A stretch of DNA of 64,000 nucleotides from Balneatrix alpica DSM 16621 (GTDB lineage Bacteria > Pseudomonadota > Gammaproteobacteria > Pseudomonadales > Balneatricaceae), in assembly GCF_000619885.1 (NCBI RefSeq), contig NZ_JHUZ01000011.1, positions 434,001 to 498,000 on the forward strand, read 5' to 3'. A program made the translations under genes and the position numbers. Each line of letters opens with the position of its first letter. Position 1 is the stretch's first letter. Under the pieces are notes generated by a model. That model had not been told where the DNA came from. It ran no database searches and was given only the letters and a program-made list of their open reading frames with translations. Below are positions 1 to 7,847 of the stretch, in pieces.

Positions 1-465
1 CTCAATACGCACATCCCGTTGATAGACAAAAGCCGGCACGCTGGCAAAGGCCACCTCACCGGTCTGCCCCTGTTCATTGACTTCCACCTCTACTTCCACT
101 GGGCCACAGGGGCACTCCAGCACAAAGCGGGTCAAAGGCACCTGCGCAGGCACTAATCCTTGCTCCAGAGCAAAGCGCCCCAGGGCAATAGTGGCATGAC
201 CACACATGGTGCTGTAACCACCATTGTGGGTAAACAGCACGGCCAACGCCGCCTCGGGATGACCAGGGCGCACCGGCCACACACCGTACATATCAGCATG
301 GCCGCGGGGCTCCTGCATCAGCAACTGCCGTACCCAGTCGTGATTTTCCAGCGCGTCCCGGCGCTGCTCCAGCACCGTATTACCCGCCAAAGCCGGCATG
401 CCCTGGATAAAAATGCGCACCGGCTCCCCGGCGGTGTGCATGTCCAGCACCTTGAGTGTCTTCAT
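1..465 (-). CDS. Proline racemase family protein (partial, N-terminal part)
   Basis: The visible 155 residues are the N-terminal part of a proline racemase / hydroxyproline epimerase / trans-3-hydroxyproline dehydratase; the rest lies beyond the left edge. Family marks are HTAGEP near residue 10, the MCGHATIALGRF block with the first active-site cysteine near residue 90, and a D-M-Y-G motif. The second catalytic position (Cys in racemases and epimerases, Thr in dehydratases) is outside the window, so the reaction cannot be decided. Two ATGs are adjacent (468 and 465); AAGGAG lies 5 nt before the second, which I chose. An operator-like sequence at 499-514 recurs upstream of oppA and an Xaa-Pro aminopeptidase gene, which supports a role in catabolism of proline-type amino acids released from peptides. 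Confidence 0.9.
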   Translation of the reverse strand, partial: MKTLKVLDMHTAGEPVRIFIQGMPALAGNTVLEQRRDALENHDWVRQLLMQEPRGHADMYGVWPVRPGHPEAALAVLFTHNGGYSTMCGHATIALGRFALEQGLVPAQVPLTRFVLECPCGPVEVEVEVNEQGQTGEVAFASVPAFVYQRDVRIE

Positions 466-498
466 CATGGCTCCTTGCTGACAGCGAATCAGCAAACT

Positions 499-514
499 GC
501 ATATTGTATTCAAT
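499..514. promoter_or_regulatory. Operator-like site A (ATTGTATTCAAT core)
   Basis: GCATATTGTATTCAAT lies 34-49 nt upstream of the racemase start, where a promoter would be. It contains the partial palindrome ATTG-TATT-CAAT. It matches site B at 2072 in 14 of 16 positions and is related to site C at 15821. The rest of 466-747 shows no gene that I can support. Confidence 0.5.
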
Positions 515-747
515 TATTAATCAGCCACATCCAACCAGAAAGCAGGCAGAGAGACAACCTTCTCCGCATAAATCTCCTCCTTAGACGCCAGCCCTCCTAT
601 TTTGTTGAGACTATCCTCATATACACAAAGAGGTTAAGCCGGCGCTGAATGGGCAGGTAAGCTTGGTAAATGTATAAGTTGCTGATTCTTTGCTAAGTTT
701 TCCTGGCTTGGTCGCCATTCGGCAGCCACCTGGAGCATAGGTGTAAG

Positions 748-1995
748 GTGTCTTCTGTTAAGATCAAACCCTCACAAATCAAGATAGGCTACTTTATCGA
801 GCTACCGGTCAGCTGGATGAAGCACCCCTTTTTGACCAGCAAATTCAAAGTTGCCAGTCAGGATCAGATTGCCGTGATCCAAACACTGGAGCTGGAGTTT
901 GTTTACCTCTATCCCGAAAAGAGCACCATCCTGGCGGCCCCTCCGCAGGAAGAGCAATCCAGCCAAACCGTCGATGAGGTCAAAGATCAGCTGGAGCAGG
1001 AGAAGCAACAGCGGATTGAGCAAGCCAAAGAACAACGCCGGCAAATACAACGCACCGAGAAAGCTTTTCGCCAGTCAATGGCCAAGGTACGCGCCATCAT
1101 GACGCTGATTAGCAGCCGCCCTCTGCAAGCAATTGAGGATGGTACTGAGCTGATTAATGATCTGGCCGATACCATCCTCAATGCCGATGCCCTGGTACTG
1201 CATTTGATTTCCCAAGCGGGCAAAGAGCAGGAGAACATCTACTACCACGTCTTAAACGTCTCCACCCTGGCAATGATGTTGGGTAAAAACCTTGGTCTTA
1301 GTGCTGAGCAGGTCAAGCTAATCGGCATCGGCGCACTCTTTCACGATATCGGTAAGTCAAAGATCCCCAGTCCTATCCTGCGTAAAACAGAGCCCCTCAC
1401 CACTCCTGAGCTCAACCTGTTCAAACTGCACACCCGCTACGGGGTGGAACTATTAAAGTTGACGGAAACCTTCCCCGAGCAAGCCTTACCCATCGTCGGT
1501 CAGCACCATGAGTTTCTTGATGGCAGTGGCTATCCAGAAGGCTTGAAGGGCGTAGCGATCAATACCCTGGCCCGGGTGGTAACCGTCGTGAATGAGTTCG
1601 ACAACCTCTGCCATCCCCCTAATCAGAAAGATGCGCGCTCACCGCATCAAGCCATGTCGATTCTGTTTAAAGGCATGCAAGGCAAACTAGGACAGGCTGA
1701 AGTGGAGCAGCTGATCAAAATGATGGGGGTCTACCCCCCCGGAACCCTGGTGCGCCTCAGTGACGAACGCATTGGCTTGGTGATGTCGGTGAACAGTAAA
1801 AAACTGCTGTATCCCAATGTGGTGGCCTATGATGCGGAAATCCCGCGGCTGGAAGCCCCCATCCTCAGCCTGGAAGAAGGTAAGCTCAGCATCAGCGAAG
1901 TCCTCAAGCCCAGTGACTTACCACCGGAAGTGTACGAATACCTTAACCCCCGCGCCAAGATCAGCTACTTCATTCAAGACGAAGAGCGACGCTAA
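748..1995 (+). CDS. DUF3391 / HD-GYP domain c-di-GMP phosphodiesterase
   Basis: A 415-residue protein. Residues about 1-60 match the DUF3391 region often found before HD-GYP domains. About 65-115 is a charged, Q/E/K-rich predicted coiled coil, and about 150-330 is the HD-GYP domain. The metal-binding HDIGK is at 199-203, the HH pair at 253-254, and GSGYP follows near 260, so the diagnostic GYP signature is intact. It should hydrolyse cyclic di-GMP to GMP in the cytoplasm. There is no signal peptide or membrane segment. The start is a GTG preceded by TAAG, with GGAG about 12 nt upstream, so initiation may be weak. It is monocistronic between the racemase and opp loci. Five c-di-GMP-type proteins lie within the first 33 kb. 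Confidence 0.9.
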   Translation: MSSVKIKPSQIKIGYFIELPVSWMKHPFLTSKFKVASQDQIAVIQTLELEFVYLYPEKSTILAAPPQEEQSSQTVDEVKDQLEQEKQQRIEQAKEQRRQIQRTEKAFRQSMAKVRAIMTLISSRPLQAIEDGTELINDLADTILNADALVLHLISQAGKEQENIYYHVLNVSTLAMMLGKNLGLSAEQVKLIGIGALFHDIGKSKIPSPILRKTEPLTTPELNLFKLHTRYGVELLKLTETFPEQALPIVGQHHEFLDGSGYPEGLKGVAINTLARVVTVVNEFDNLCHPPNQKDARSPHQAMSILFKGMQGKLGQAEVEQLIKMMGVYPPGTLVRLSDERIGLVMSVNSKKLLYPNVVAYDAEIPRLEAPILSLEEGKLSISEVLKPSDLPPEVYEYLNPRAKISYFIQDEERR

Positions 1996-2071
1996 CCTCC
2001 TCCCCCGGCACGGACGCCAACTCATATCCCTGCGCCTTCACCTACAAAATTTCTACACTTCGCCCGCAAAA

Positions 2072-2093
2072 GAATATTGTATGCAATATACAA
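2072..2093. promoter_or_regulatory. Operator-like site B upstream of oppABCDF
   Basis: GAATATTGTATGCAAT (2072-2087) runs into a perfect inverted repeat TTGTAT-GCAAT-ATACAA (2077-2093). It is about 155 nt upstream of oppA. The 16-mer matches site C, upstream of the aminopeptidase, in 15 of 16 positions. The form resembles sites of GntR/FCD-type repressors, but no such regulator is in the window. The remainder of 1996-2248 shows nothing else that I recognise. Confidence 0.55.
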
Positions 2094-2248
2094 ATAATTA
2101 GGCTTAAGATGACAGCTAGCCGTTTTTTGTCCTGGCGAACCAACAAGAACAATACCGCTGCCTGGCAGCACTCCCTCCCTTGTTGATCCGCCTCGTTGCT
2201 GCGCTACCTGTGTCGTCCGTTCTAAACAAAAAAATAAAGGAAGCTGGT

Positions 2249-3865
2249 ATGCCGACATCCCTTAAGCCCCATACCCTGTCACGCCTAAGCACCACCCTCG
2301 CCCCCTGGCTGGTCAGTGCCGCCCTGATGTTTAGCCCACTGAGCCAGGCCGCAGCGATGCCGCAGCAGCTCACACTGAACAATGGCGCCGAGGTCAGTTC
2401 CCTTGACCCCCACAAACTGGCCGCCGAGCCCGACTTTAATATCGGCAAGGATCTGTTTGATGGACTGGTCTCCCAGGATGCCGATGGCAAGATCATCCCG
2501 GCCCTGGCCATCAGCTGGCAAAGTTTTGATGACAACACCCGCTATGTGTTCAAACTGCGCCCGGACGCCAAGTGGTCCAACGGCGATCCCATTACTGCGG
2601 CGGACTTTGTCTATAGCTTCCAGCGTCTGCTCGACCCGGCCACCGCCTCACCCTACAGCTGGTTTGCCGCCATCCCACGGATCAAAAATTCGCAAGCCAT
2701 ACTGGAGGGCAAGCTGCCCGCCACTGAACTGGGGGTGCGTGCTCCCGATCCCCTCACGCTGGAAGTAACCCTGGAGGCGCCGGTCCCCTTCTTTGTCAAA
2801 CTGCTTTCCCATCCGGTGATGTTCCCCGTCCACCCCGCCAGTATTGCCGCCCATGGTGATGGCTGGACAGCTCCTGGCAAGCTGGTTTCCAACGGCCCCT
2901 TTATGCTCAGCAGCTGGGACGTGAATGAAAAAATCGTGCTGGTGAAAAACCCCAACTACTGGAATGCCGCCGAGGTCAAACTGGAGCAACTGACCTTCCT
3001 GCCCATTGGCGATGCCGCTGTCGCACTCAAACGCTATCTGGCCGGTGAGCTGGATGTGCTGATGAGCATTCCCAGCGAGCAGCTGAAAAAAATGCAGGCG
3101 GAACGCCCACAGGAACTGATAGAAATCGCGCCTTCGCTGCACTCCTCCTACTACGAGCTGAACACCCAGCTGCCTCCCACCGATGATGTGCGGGTGCGCA
3201 AAGCGCTGGCCTATGCCATCAACCGTGATGCGCTGACTCAGTACGTCACCGCCAATGGTGAGCTGGCCAGTTACTCCCTGTTACCGCCACAGATTGATGG
3301 CTTTGCCGGTGGCCAACCCGCCTATGCTGCCCTGACCCAAGCCGAGCGGGAAAGCCTGGCCAAACAACTGATCAGCGAAGCTGGGTATAGCGCGGACAAA
3401 CCGCTCAAATTCAGCATGGTGATTCCCAGCTTTAAAGGGGATCAGAAAGTCGCTCTGGCCCTGGTCAATATGTGGCAGCAAGTCCTGGGAGCCGAGGTGG
3501 AAGTGACCAAGCTGGAACCCAAGGTGTTTTATGCCACCAAGAGCGGTTACCACGTTTACCGCGGTGGCTGGGTGGCCGATTACAACGAGCCCTCCACCTT
3601 CCTCGATGTATTTGGTGCCACCGGCTCGAACAAATCCGGCTATGCCAACCCCAGCTACCAGAGTCTGCTTGATCAAGCCAAGACCGCCCAAGACCCCAGC
3701 CAGCTTTACCAACAGGCCGAGGCCATGCTGACCGAGGACTTCCCCCTGATTCCGCTCTATCGTGCCGGTTATCAGCTGGGGCTGAAAAAGCCAGAGGTGC
3801 GCGGCTATAGCCTGTCCAACCCTGAGCAAAACTACTACCGCCGCGACGTCTACCTCGCCAACTAA
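2249..3865 (+). CDS. oppA: Oligopeptide ABC transporter, periplasmic binding protein
   Basis: A 538-residue SBP family 5 protein (OppA/MppA type) that captures peptides in the periplasm for the OppBCDF permease. An N-terminal signal peptide ends near SQAAA; the mature start QLTLNNGAEVSSLDPHK is typical of OppA. The family block YAINRDAL follows mid-protein. Length agrees with E. coli OppA (about 540). I chose ATG 2249 because AAAGGAAG lies just before it and the signal peptide begins there; the longer in-frame TTG start would place non-signal sequence in front. First gene of the opp operon. Substrate range cannot be read from sequence, but the shared upstream operator with proline-related genes suggests proline-containing peptides. 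Confidence 0.95.
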   Translation: MPTSLKPHTLSRLSTTLAPWLVSAALMFSPLSQAAAMPQQLTLNNGAEVSSLDPHKLAAEPDFNIGKDLFDGLVSQDADGKIIPALAISWQSFDDNTRYVFKLRPDAKWSNGDPITAADFVYSFQRLLDPATASPYSWFAAIPRIKNSQAILEGKLPATELGVRAPDPLTLEVTLEAPVPFFVKLLSHPVMFPVHPASIAAHGDGWTAPGKLVSNGPFMLSSWDVNEKIVLVKNPNYWNAAEVKLEQLTFLPIGDAAVALKRYLAGELDVLMSIPSEQLKKMQAERPQELIEIAPSLHSSYYELNTQLPPTDDVRVRKALAYAINRDALTQYVTANGELASYSLLPPQIDGFAGGQPAYAALTQAERESLAKQLISEAGYSADKPLKFSMVIPSFKGDQKVALALVNMWQQVLGAEVEVTKLEPKVFYATKSGYHVYRGGWVADYNEPSTFLDVFGATGSNKSGYANPSYQSLLDQAKTAQDPSQLYQQAEAMLTEDFPLIPLYRAGYQLGLKKPEVRGYSLSNPEQNYYRRDVYLAN

Positions 3866-3880
3866 TCCGAAGGAAGGAGC

Positions 3881-3898
3881 GGGGCAGCCTGCTGCCCC
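3881..3898 (+). other. oppA-oppB intergenic hairpin
   Basis: GGGGCAG-CCTG-CTGCCCC gives a 7-bp stem and 4-nt loop without a following T-tract. Such structures between a binding-protein gene and its permease genes often stabilise the upstream mRNA segment so that more binding protein is made. Confidence 0.55.
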
Positions 3899-3907
3899 GT
3901 CGGCCCT

Positions 3908-4834
3908 ATGCTGAGTTTTATTTGCAAACGTATTCTGGTGGCGATTCCCACCCTGCTGCTGATCGCGCTGATCGCCTTTGCCATGATGCAGTTGGCGCCT
4001 GGCGGGCCCTTTTCGGGGGAAAAGGACTTGCCCCCCGAGGTAATGGCCAACCTGATGGCCAAATACCACCTGGACAAACCCTGGTGGCAACAATTTGGCC
4101 TGTACCTGAGCGGCTTACTGCAAGGTGACTTTGGCCCCTCCTTTGTCTACAAGGACTTCAGCGTCACCACCCTGATTGCCAATGCCTGGCCGATCTCCGC
4201 CCAAATCGGCATCTATGCCTTTGTGCTTGCCCTGCTGCTGGGGGTCAGTTTGGGGATCATCGCCGCACTCAAGCAAAACACCTGGATCGACTACAGCCTG
4301 ATGACCCTGGCAATGACCGGTGTCGTTCTGCCCAACTTTGTCCTGGCGCCGCTACTGGTGCTGATCTTTGCCGTGCAACTGCAGTGGCTACCAGCAGGTA
4401 ACTGGAATGATGGTGCCTGGTCCCACCTGATTTTGCCGGTGCTGACCCTGGCACTGGGCCTGGTGGCCAGCATTGCACGGATCATGCGGGGCAGCATGAT
4501 TGAGGTGCTGCACAGTCCCTTTATCCGCACTGCACACGCCAAGGGTTTGCCACTGTTTTATCTCCTTAGCCGTCACGCCCTGCGCCCAGCCCTGTTACCC
4601 CTGGTGAGCTACCTCGGCCCGGCTTTTGTCGGCATCGTCACCGGCTCCATGGTCGTGGATGTGTTCTTCACCACCGGCGGTTTAGGCCAACACTTTGTCA
4701 ACGGCGCCCTCAACCGTGACTACGGCATGGTGATGGGGATTACCCTGCTGGTTGCCACCCTCACCATCGGCTTCAACGTCCTGGTCGACATTCTCTACGC
4801 CTGGATTGATCCCCGTATTGAGCTGGAGAGCTAA
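3908..4834 (+). CDS. oppB: Oligopeptide ABC transporter permease OppB
   Basis: A 308-residue inner-membrane permease with about six hydrophobic segments, starting LSFICKRILVAIPTLLLIALIAF as in OppB/DppB. The binding-protein-dependent transport signature is visible near residues 195-225 (MRGSMIEVLHSPFIRTAHAK, followed by a G-L block). It pairs with OppC to form the membrane channel. It follows oppA after 42 nt that contain a hairpin and GGAAGGAG rather far upstream, so translation may be lower than that of oppA. oppC begins 4 nt after its stop. Confidence 0.95.
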   Translation: MLSFICKRILVAIPTLLLIALIAFAMMQLAPGGPFSGEKDLPPEVMANLMAKYHLDKPWWQQFGLYLSGLLQGDFGPSFVYKDFSVTTLIANAWPISAQIGIYAFVLALLLGVSLGIIAALKQNTWIDYSLMTLAMTGVVLPNFVLAPLLVLIFAVQLQWLPAGNWNDGAWSHLILPVLTLALGLVASIARIMRGSMIEVLHSPFIRTAHAKGLPLFYLLSRHALRPALLPLVSYLGPAFVGIVTGSMVVDVFFTTGGLGQHFVNGALNRDYGMVMGITLLVATLTIGFNVLVDILYAWIDPRIELES

Positions 4835-4838
4835 TACC

Positions 4839-5771
4839 ATGCTACTGCCTAGTCAAAAACAGCAGCTCAAGGCACTGGCCGACAATCTCGAACAAGAGGG
4901 CACGGTTCAGGGCCGTAGCCTCTGGGCCGATGCCAGACGCCGCTTTCTGCGTAATCGCGCCGCCCTGGTCAGCCTGGTACTGCTAAGCAGCATCCTGGCA
5001 TTGGTTCTGCTTGGCCCTTACTTTACCCCACATGATGGAGCCAATATTGATTGGAGTGTGTTAGCCGACATTGCCAGCCTGGGCCAGCCCAGTCTCAGTT
5101 CCGGCCATTACTTTGGCACCGACTCCCTCGGGCGCGATCTCTTTGCCCGCTGCCTGCAGGGAGGACAGATCTCCCTGTTGGTCGGCCTGCTCGGTAGCCT
5201 GGTGGCGGTGCTGATCGGCACCCTTTATGGCGCGGCCGCCGGCTTCTATGGTGGTCGGGTCGATGCACTCTTTCTGCGCCTGATTGAAGTGCTCGACTCC
5301 ATTCCTTTTATGTTTCTGGTGATCATGCTGGTCACCGTATTTGGCAACCATATCGTCTTAATCTTCGTGGCCATTGGCGCGGTGTCCTGGCTGAGTCTGG
5401 CACGGATGGTACGGGGCCTCACCCTCAGCCTGAAACGCAAGGAGTTTATTGAAGCCGCCCATGCCGGTGGCCTGCGCCGCTTCACCATTCTCTACCGTCA
5501 TCTGCTGCCGAATGTGCTGGGACTAGTGATGGTGTATTCCTCGCTGATGGTGCCTTCGCTGATTCTGTTTGAATCCTTCCTCAGCTTTTTGGGCCTGGGG
5601 GTGCAGGAACCCCTCACCAGCTGGGGAGCCCTGATTGCCGAAGGCGCAGCAACCATGGATGTCACCTACTGGCAACTGCTGTTCCCCGCCGCCCTGCTGG
5701 TGCTGACGCTGTTTTGTTTCAACTTTATTGGTGACGGGCTACGTGATGCCCTCGACCCTAAGGATCGCTGA
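4839..5771 (+). CDS. oppC: Oligopeptide ABC transporter permease OppC
   Basis: A 310-residue permease, partner of OppB. The N-terminal cytoplasmic part contains the OppC_N-type pattern WADARRRFLRNRAALVSLV, then about six membrane segments. The HYFGTDSLGRDLFAR block is characteristic of OppC/DppC, and the EAAHAGGLRRFTILYRHLLP loop contacts the ATPases. ATG 4839 gives the usual OppC N-terminus and lies directly after the oppB stop; an earlier in-frame start would only add residues inside oppB. oppD starts 2 nt after its stop, indicating translational coupling. Confidence 0.95.
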   Translation: MLLPSQKQQLKALADNLEQEGTVQGRSLWADARRRFLRNRAALVSLVLLSSILALVLLGPYFTPHDGANIDWSVLADIASLGQPSLSSGHYFGTDSLGRDLFARCLQGGQISLLVGLLGSLVAVLIGTLYGAAAGFYGGRVDALFLRLIEVLDSIPFMFLVIMLVTVFGNHIVLIFVAIGAVSWLSLARMVRGLTLSLKRKEFIEAAHAGGLRRFTILYRHLLPNVLGLVMVYSSLMVPSLILFESFLSFLGLGVQEPLTSWGALIAEGAATMDVTYWQLLFPAALLVLTLFCFNFIGDGLRDALDPKDR

Positions 5772-5773
5772 GC

Positions 5774-6763
5774 ATGTCCACCGCCTTACTTGAAGTGCAG
5801 CACCTGCGGGTGCGCTTTCACACCCCGGATGGCTGGGTAACCGCCGTACAGGATCTGAGCTTTCGTCTGAATGCTGGGCAAACCCTGGGTATTGTCGGTG
5901 AGTCCGGCTCCGGTAAAAGCCAAACCGCCTTTGCCCTGCTTGGCCTGCTCCCCCCTAATGCCGAGGTCAACGGTCAGGCCTGGTTGCAGGGGCAACCCTT
6001 GCTAGGCCAACCCCGTGCGGTTTTGAACAAATTACGGGCAGAGCAAATTGGCATCATCTTCCAAGATCCCATGACTGCCCTTAACCCCTACCTCAAAATT
6101 GGTCGCCAACTGGCAGAGGTGCTGGTTATCCACCGTGGACTTTCCTGGCAGCAGGCACGCCACCAAGCCCAGGGCATGCTGGATGCAGTAAAAATTCCCG
6201 CCGCAGCCAAGCGCATGCAGCAATACCCCCATGAACTTTCCGGCGGCATGCGCCAACGGGTGATGATCGCCATGGCCTTGCTCTGTCAGCCGAAGCTGCT
6301 GATTGCCGATGAGCCCACTACCGCCCTGGATGTCACGGTACAGGCGCAAATTCTGCAGCTGCTGGGGGAACTGCAACGGGAGTTTCATACCGCCATCATG
6401 CTGATCACCCATGATCTGGGCGTGGTTGCGGGCGCCTGTGATGAAGTGCTGGTGCTCTATGCTGGCCAGCAGATGGAGTATGCGCCGGTGGAACCGCTGT
6501 TTTATCAGCCCAGCCATCCCTATACCCAGGGCTTACTCCAGGCCGTCCCCAAACTGGACGGCCCGATTGAGCGCCTGACCACCCTACCCGGCAACCCGCC
6601 TAACCTGTTACAACTCCCCCCCGGCTGCGCTTTTGCTCCCCGGTGCCCACAGGCTTTGCCCCAATGTCATCAGCATCCTGCGCCCTTACAGCCTTTCGCT
6701 GAACGGCGGCTAAGAGCCTGTCATCTGCCTGCCAGTGAGATACAGGAGGCACACTATGCCTAA
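5774..6763 (+). CDS. oppD: Oligopeptide ABC transporter ATPase OppD
   Basis: A 329-residue ABC ATPase that powers peptide import together with OppF. Walker A GESGSGKS is at 42-49, the Q-loop in IIFQDPMTALNP, the signature LSGGM at 155-159, Walker B LLIADEP near 176-182, and the switch histidine in LITHDLGVV. The C-terminal oligopeptide/dipeptide extension has the cysteine pattern GCAFAPRCPQALPQC, usual for OppD/DppD. Its last 8 nt overlap oppF. Confidence 0.95.
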   Translation: MSTALLEVQHLRVRFHTPDGWVTAVQDLSFRLNAGQTLGIVGESGSGKSQTAFALLGLLPPNAEVNGQAWLQGQPLLGQPRAVLNKLRAEQIGIIFQDPMTALNPYLKIGRQLAEVLVIHRGLSWQQARHQAQGMLDAVKIPAAAKRMQQYPHELSGGMRQRVMIAMALLCQPKLLIADEPTTALDVTVQAQILQLLGELQREFHTAIMLITHDLGVVAGACDEVLVLYAGQQMEYAPVEPLFYQPSHPYTQGLLQAVPKLDGPIERLTTLPGNPPNLLQLPPGCAFAPRCPQALPQCHQHPAPLQPFAERRLRACHLPASEIQEAHYA

Positions 6764-7778
6764 TCCCTTTACCCCCCTGCTCAGCGTGCAGGATTTACGC
6801 GTCCATTATCCTGTGGCCAGTAGCTGGCCCTGGCAGCCTAAACGCTGGCTCAAAGCCGTCGATGGAGTCAGTTTTGATCTCTTTGCTGGCGAAACCCTGG
6901 GGATTGTTGGTGAGTCCGGCTGTGGCAAGTCCTCCCTGGCCCGCGCCCTGCTACGCCTGGCCCCGGTCCGCTCCGGCCAGTTACTCTGGCAAGGGCAGAA
7001 TTTACTCAGTCTCAATGAGGAACAACTACGGGCCCAACGCCAGCACATGCAGATGATCTTTCAAGATCCCCTGGCCTCCCTCAACCCACGGATGACCATT
7101 GGCGACATTATCAGCGAGCCCCTGCGTACTTACCGGCCACAACTCAACGCCAGTCAACGGCGCCAGCAGCTACGCCAGGTGATGGATCGGGTAGGGCTGC
7201 TACCCTCCGTGGTCAATCGCTATCCCCACGAGTTTTCCGGGGGACAGTGTCAGCGGGTGGGCATTGCCCGGGCATTGATTCTGCAACCCAAGCTTATCGT
7301 CTGTGACGAGCCGGTTAGCGCCCTGGATGTGTCGATCCAGGCCCAGGTCGTCAACCTGCTCAAAGATTTACAACAGGAGCTGGGACTCACTCTGGTCTTT
7401 ATTGCCCATGACCTCAGTGTGGTACGCCATCTTAGTGATCGTATTCTGGTGATGTATCTGGGCAAGGGCATGGAGCTGGCCCCCGCCAGCCAGCTGTACC
7501 AACAGCCGCGCCATCCCTATACCCAGGCTCTGCTTTCCGCCGTGCCGCTGGCCGATCCACGACGCCAACGCGCTAAGCAGATTCAACTACTGCCAGGGGA
7601 ACTGCCCTCCCCTCTTGATCCACCCGCCGGCTGCGTCTTCCATGGCCGCTGCCCACTGGCCAGCCCCCGTTGCAGCCAGGAGGTCCCCAGCCTGCAAAGC
7701 CTAGCGCCAGGAGCGTTGCAACGCGTGGCCTGTCATCATCCCGCACCCTCAGCCTGGCTGAGGGAGGGCTCAGCATAA
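6756..7778 (+). CDS. oppF: Oligopeptide ABC transporter ATPase OppF
   Basis: A 340-residue ABC ATPase, the second nucleotide-binding subunit. Walker A GESGCGKS is at 52-59, followed by MIFQDPLASLNP, the signature FSGGQ, Walker B LIVCDEP and LVFIAHDLSVV. The C-terminal extension has GCVFHGRCPLASPRC. ATG 6756 is chosen because AGGAGG precedes it at ideal spacing, inside the end of oppD; an upstream in-frame start has no such site. This ends the opp operon. A strong hairpin follows at 7813-7847, but it has no T-tract and overlaps the next gene's start. Confidence 0.95.
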   Translation: MPNPFTPLLSVQDLRVHYPVASSWPWQPKRWLKAVDGVSFDLFAGETLGIVGESGCGKSSLARALLRLAPVRSGQLLWQGQNLLSLNEEQLRAQRQHMQMIFQDPLASLNPRMTIGDIISEPLRTYRPQLNASQRRQQLRQVMDRVGLLPSVVNRYPHEFSGGQCQRVGIARALILQPKLIVCDEPVSALDVSIQAQVVNLLKDLQQELGLTLVFIAHDLSVVRHLSDRILVMYLGKGMELAPASQLYQQPRHPYTQALLSAVPLADPRRQRAKQIQLLPGELPSPLDPPAGCVFHGRCPLASPRCSQEVPSLQSLAPGALQRVACHHPAPSAWLREGSA

Positions 7779-7812
7779 ACGATTGGCTTGCTCCCGGTTT
7801 CCGCTTGCAAAC

Positions 7813-7847
7813 TAGAGCCTCCATCAGCCAAGTGCTTGGAGGCTCTA
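7813..7847 (+). promoter_or_regulatory. Hairpin covering the ribosome binding site of the SLC13 gene
   Basis: TAGAGCCTCCA (7813-7823) pairs perfectly with TGGAGGCTCTA (7837-7847) across a 13-nt loop. The right arm contains the GGAGG ribosome binding site and the A of the ATG at 7847. In RNA, an 11-bp stem would hide the start site. There is no T-run after it, so it is not a standard intrinsic terminator. Translational control is inferred. Confidence 0.5.

Noticed and set aside
694-720. TAAGTTTT...GCCATTCG resembling a sigma-28 (flagellar) promoter before the HD-GYP gene
   Set aside because: The -10 half matches poorly and spacing is 13-14 rather than about 11.
3281-4093. 270-codon antisense frame across oppA-oppB
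   Set aside because: Both genes on the plus strand are certain, and the antisense translation is rich in G, Q and H without any motif.
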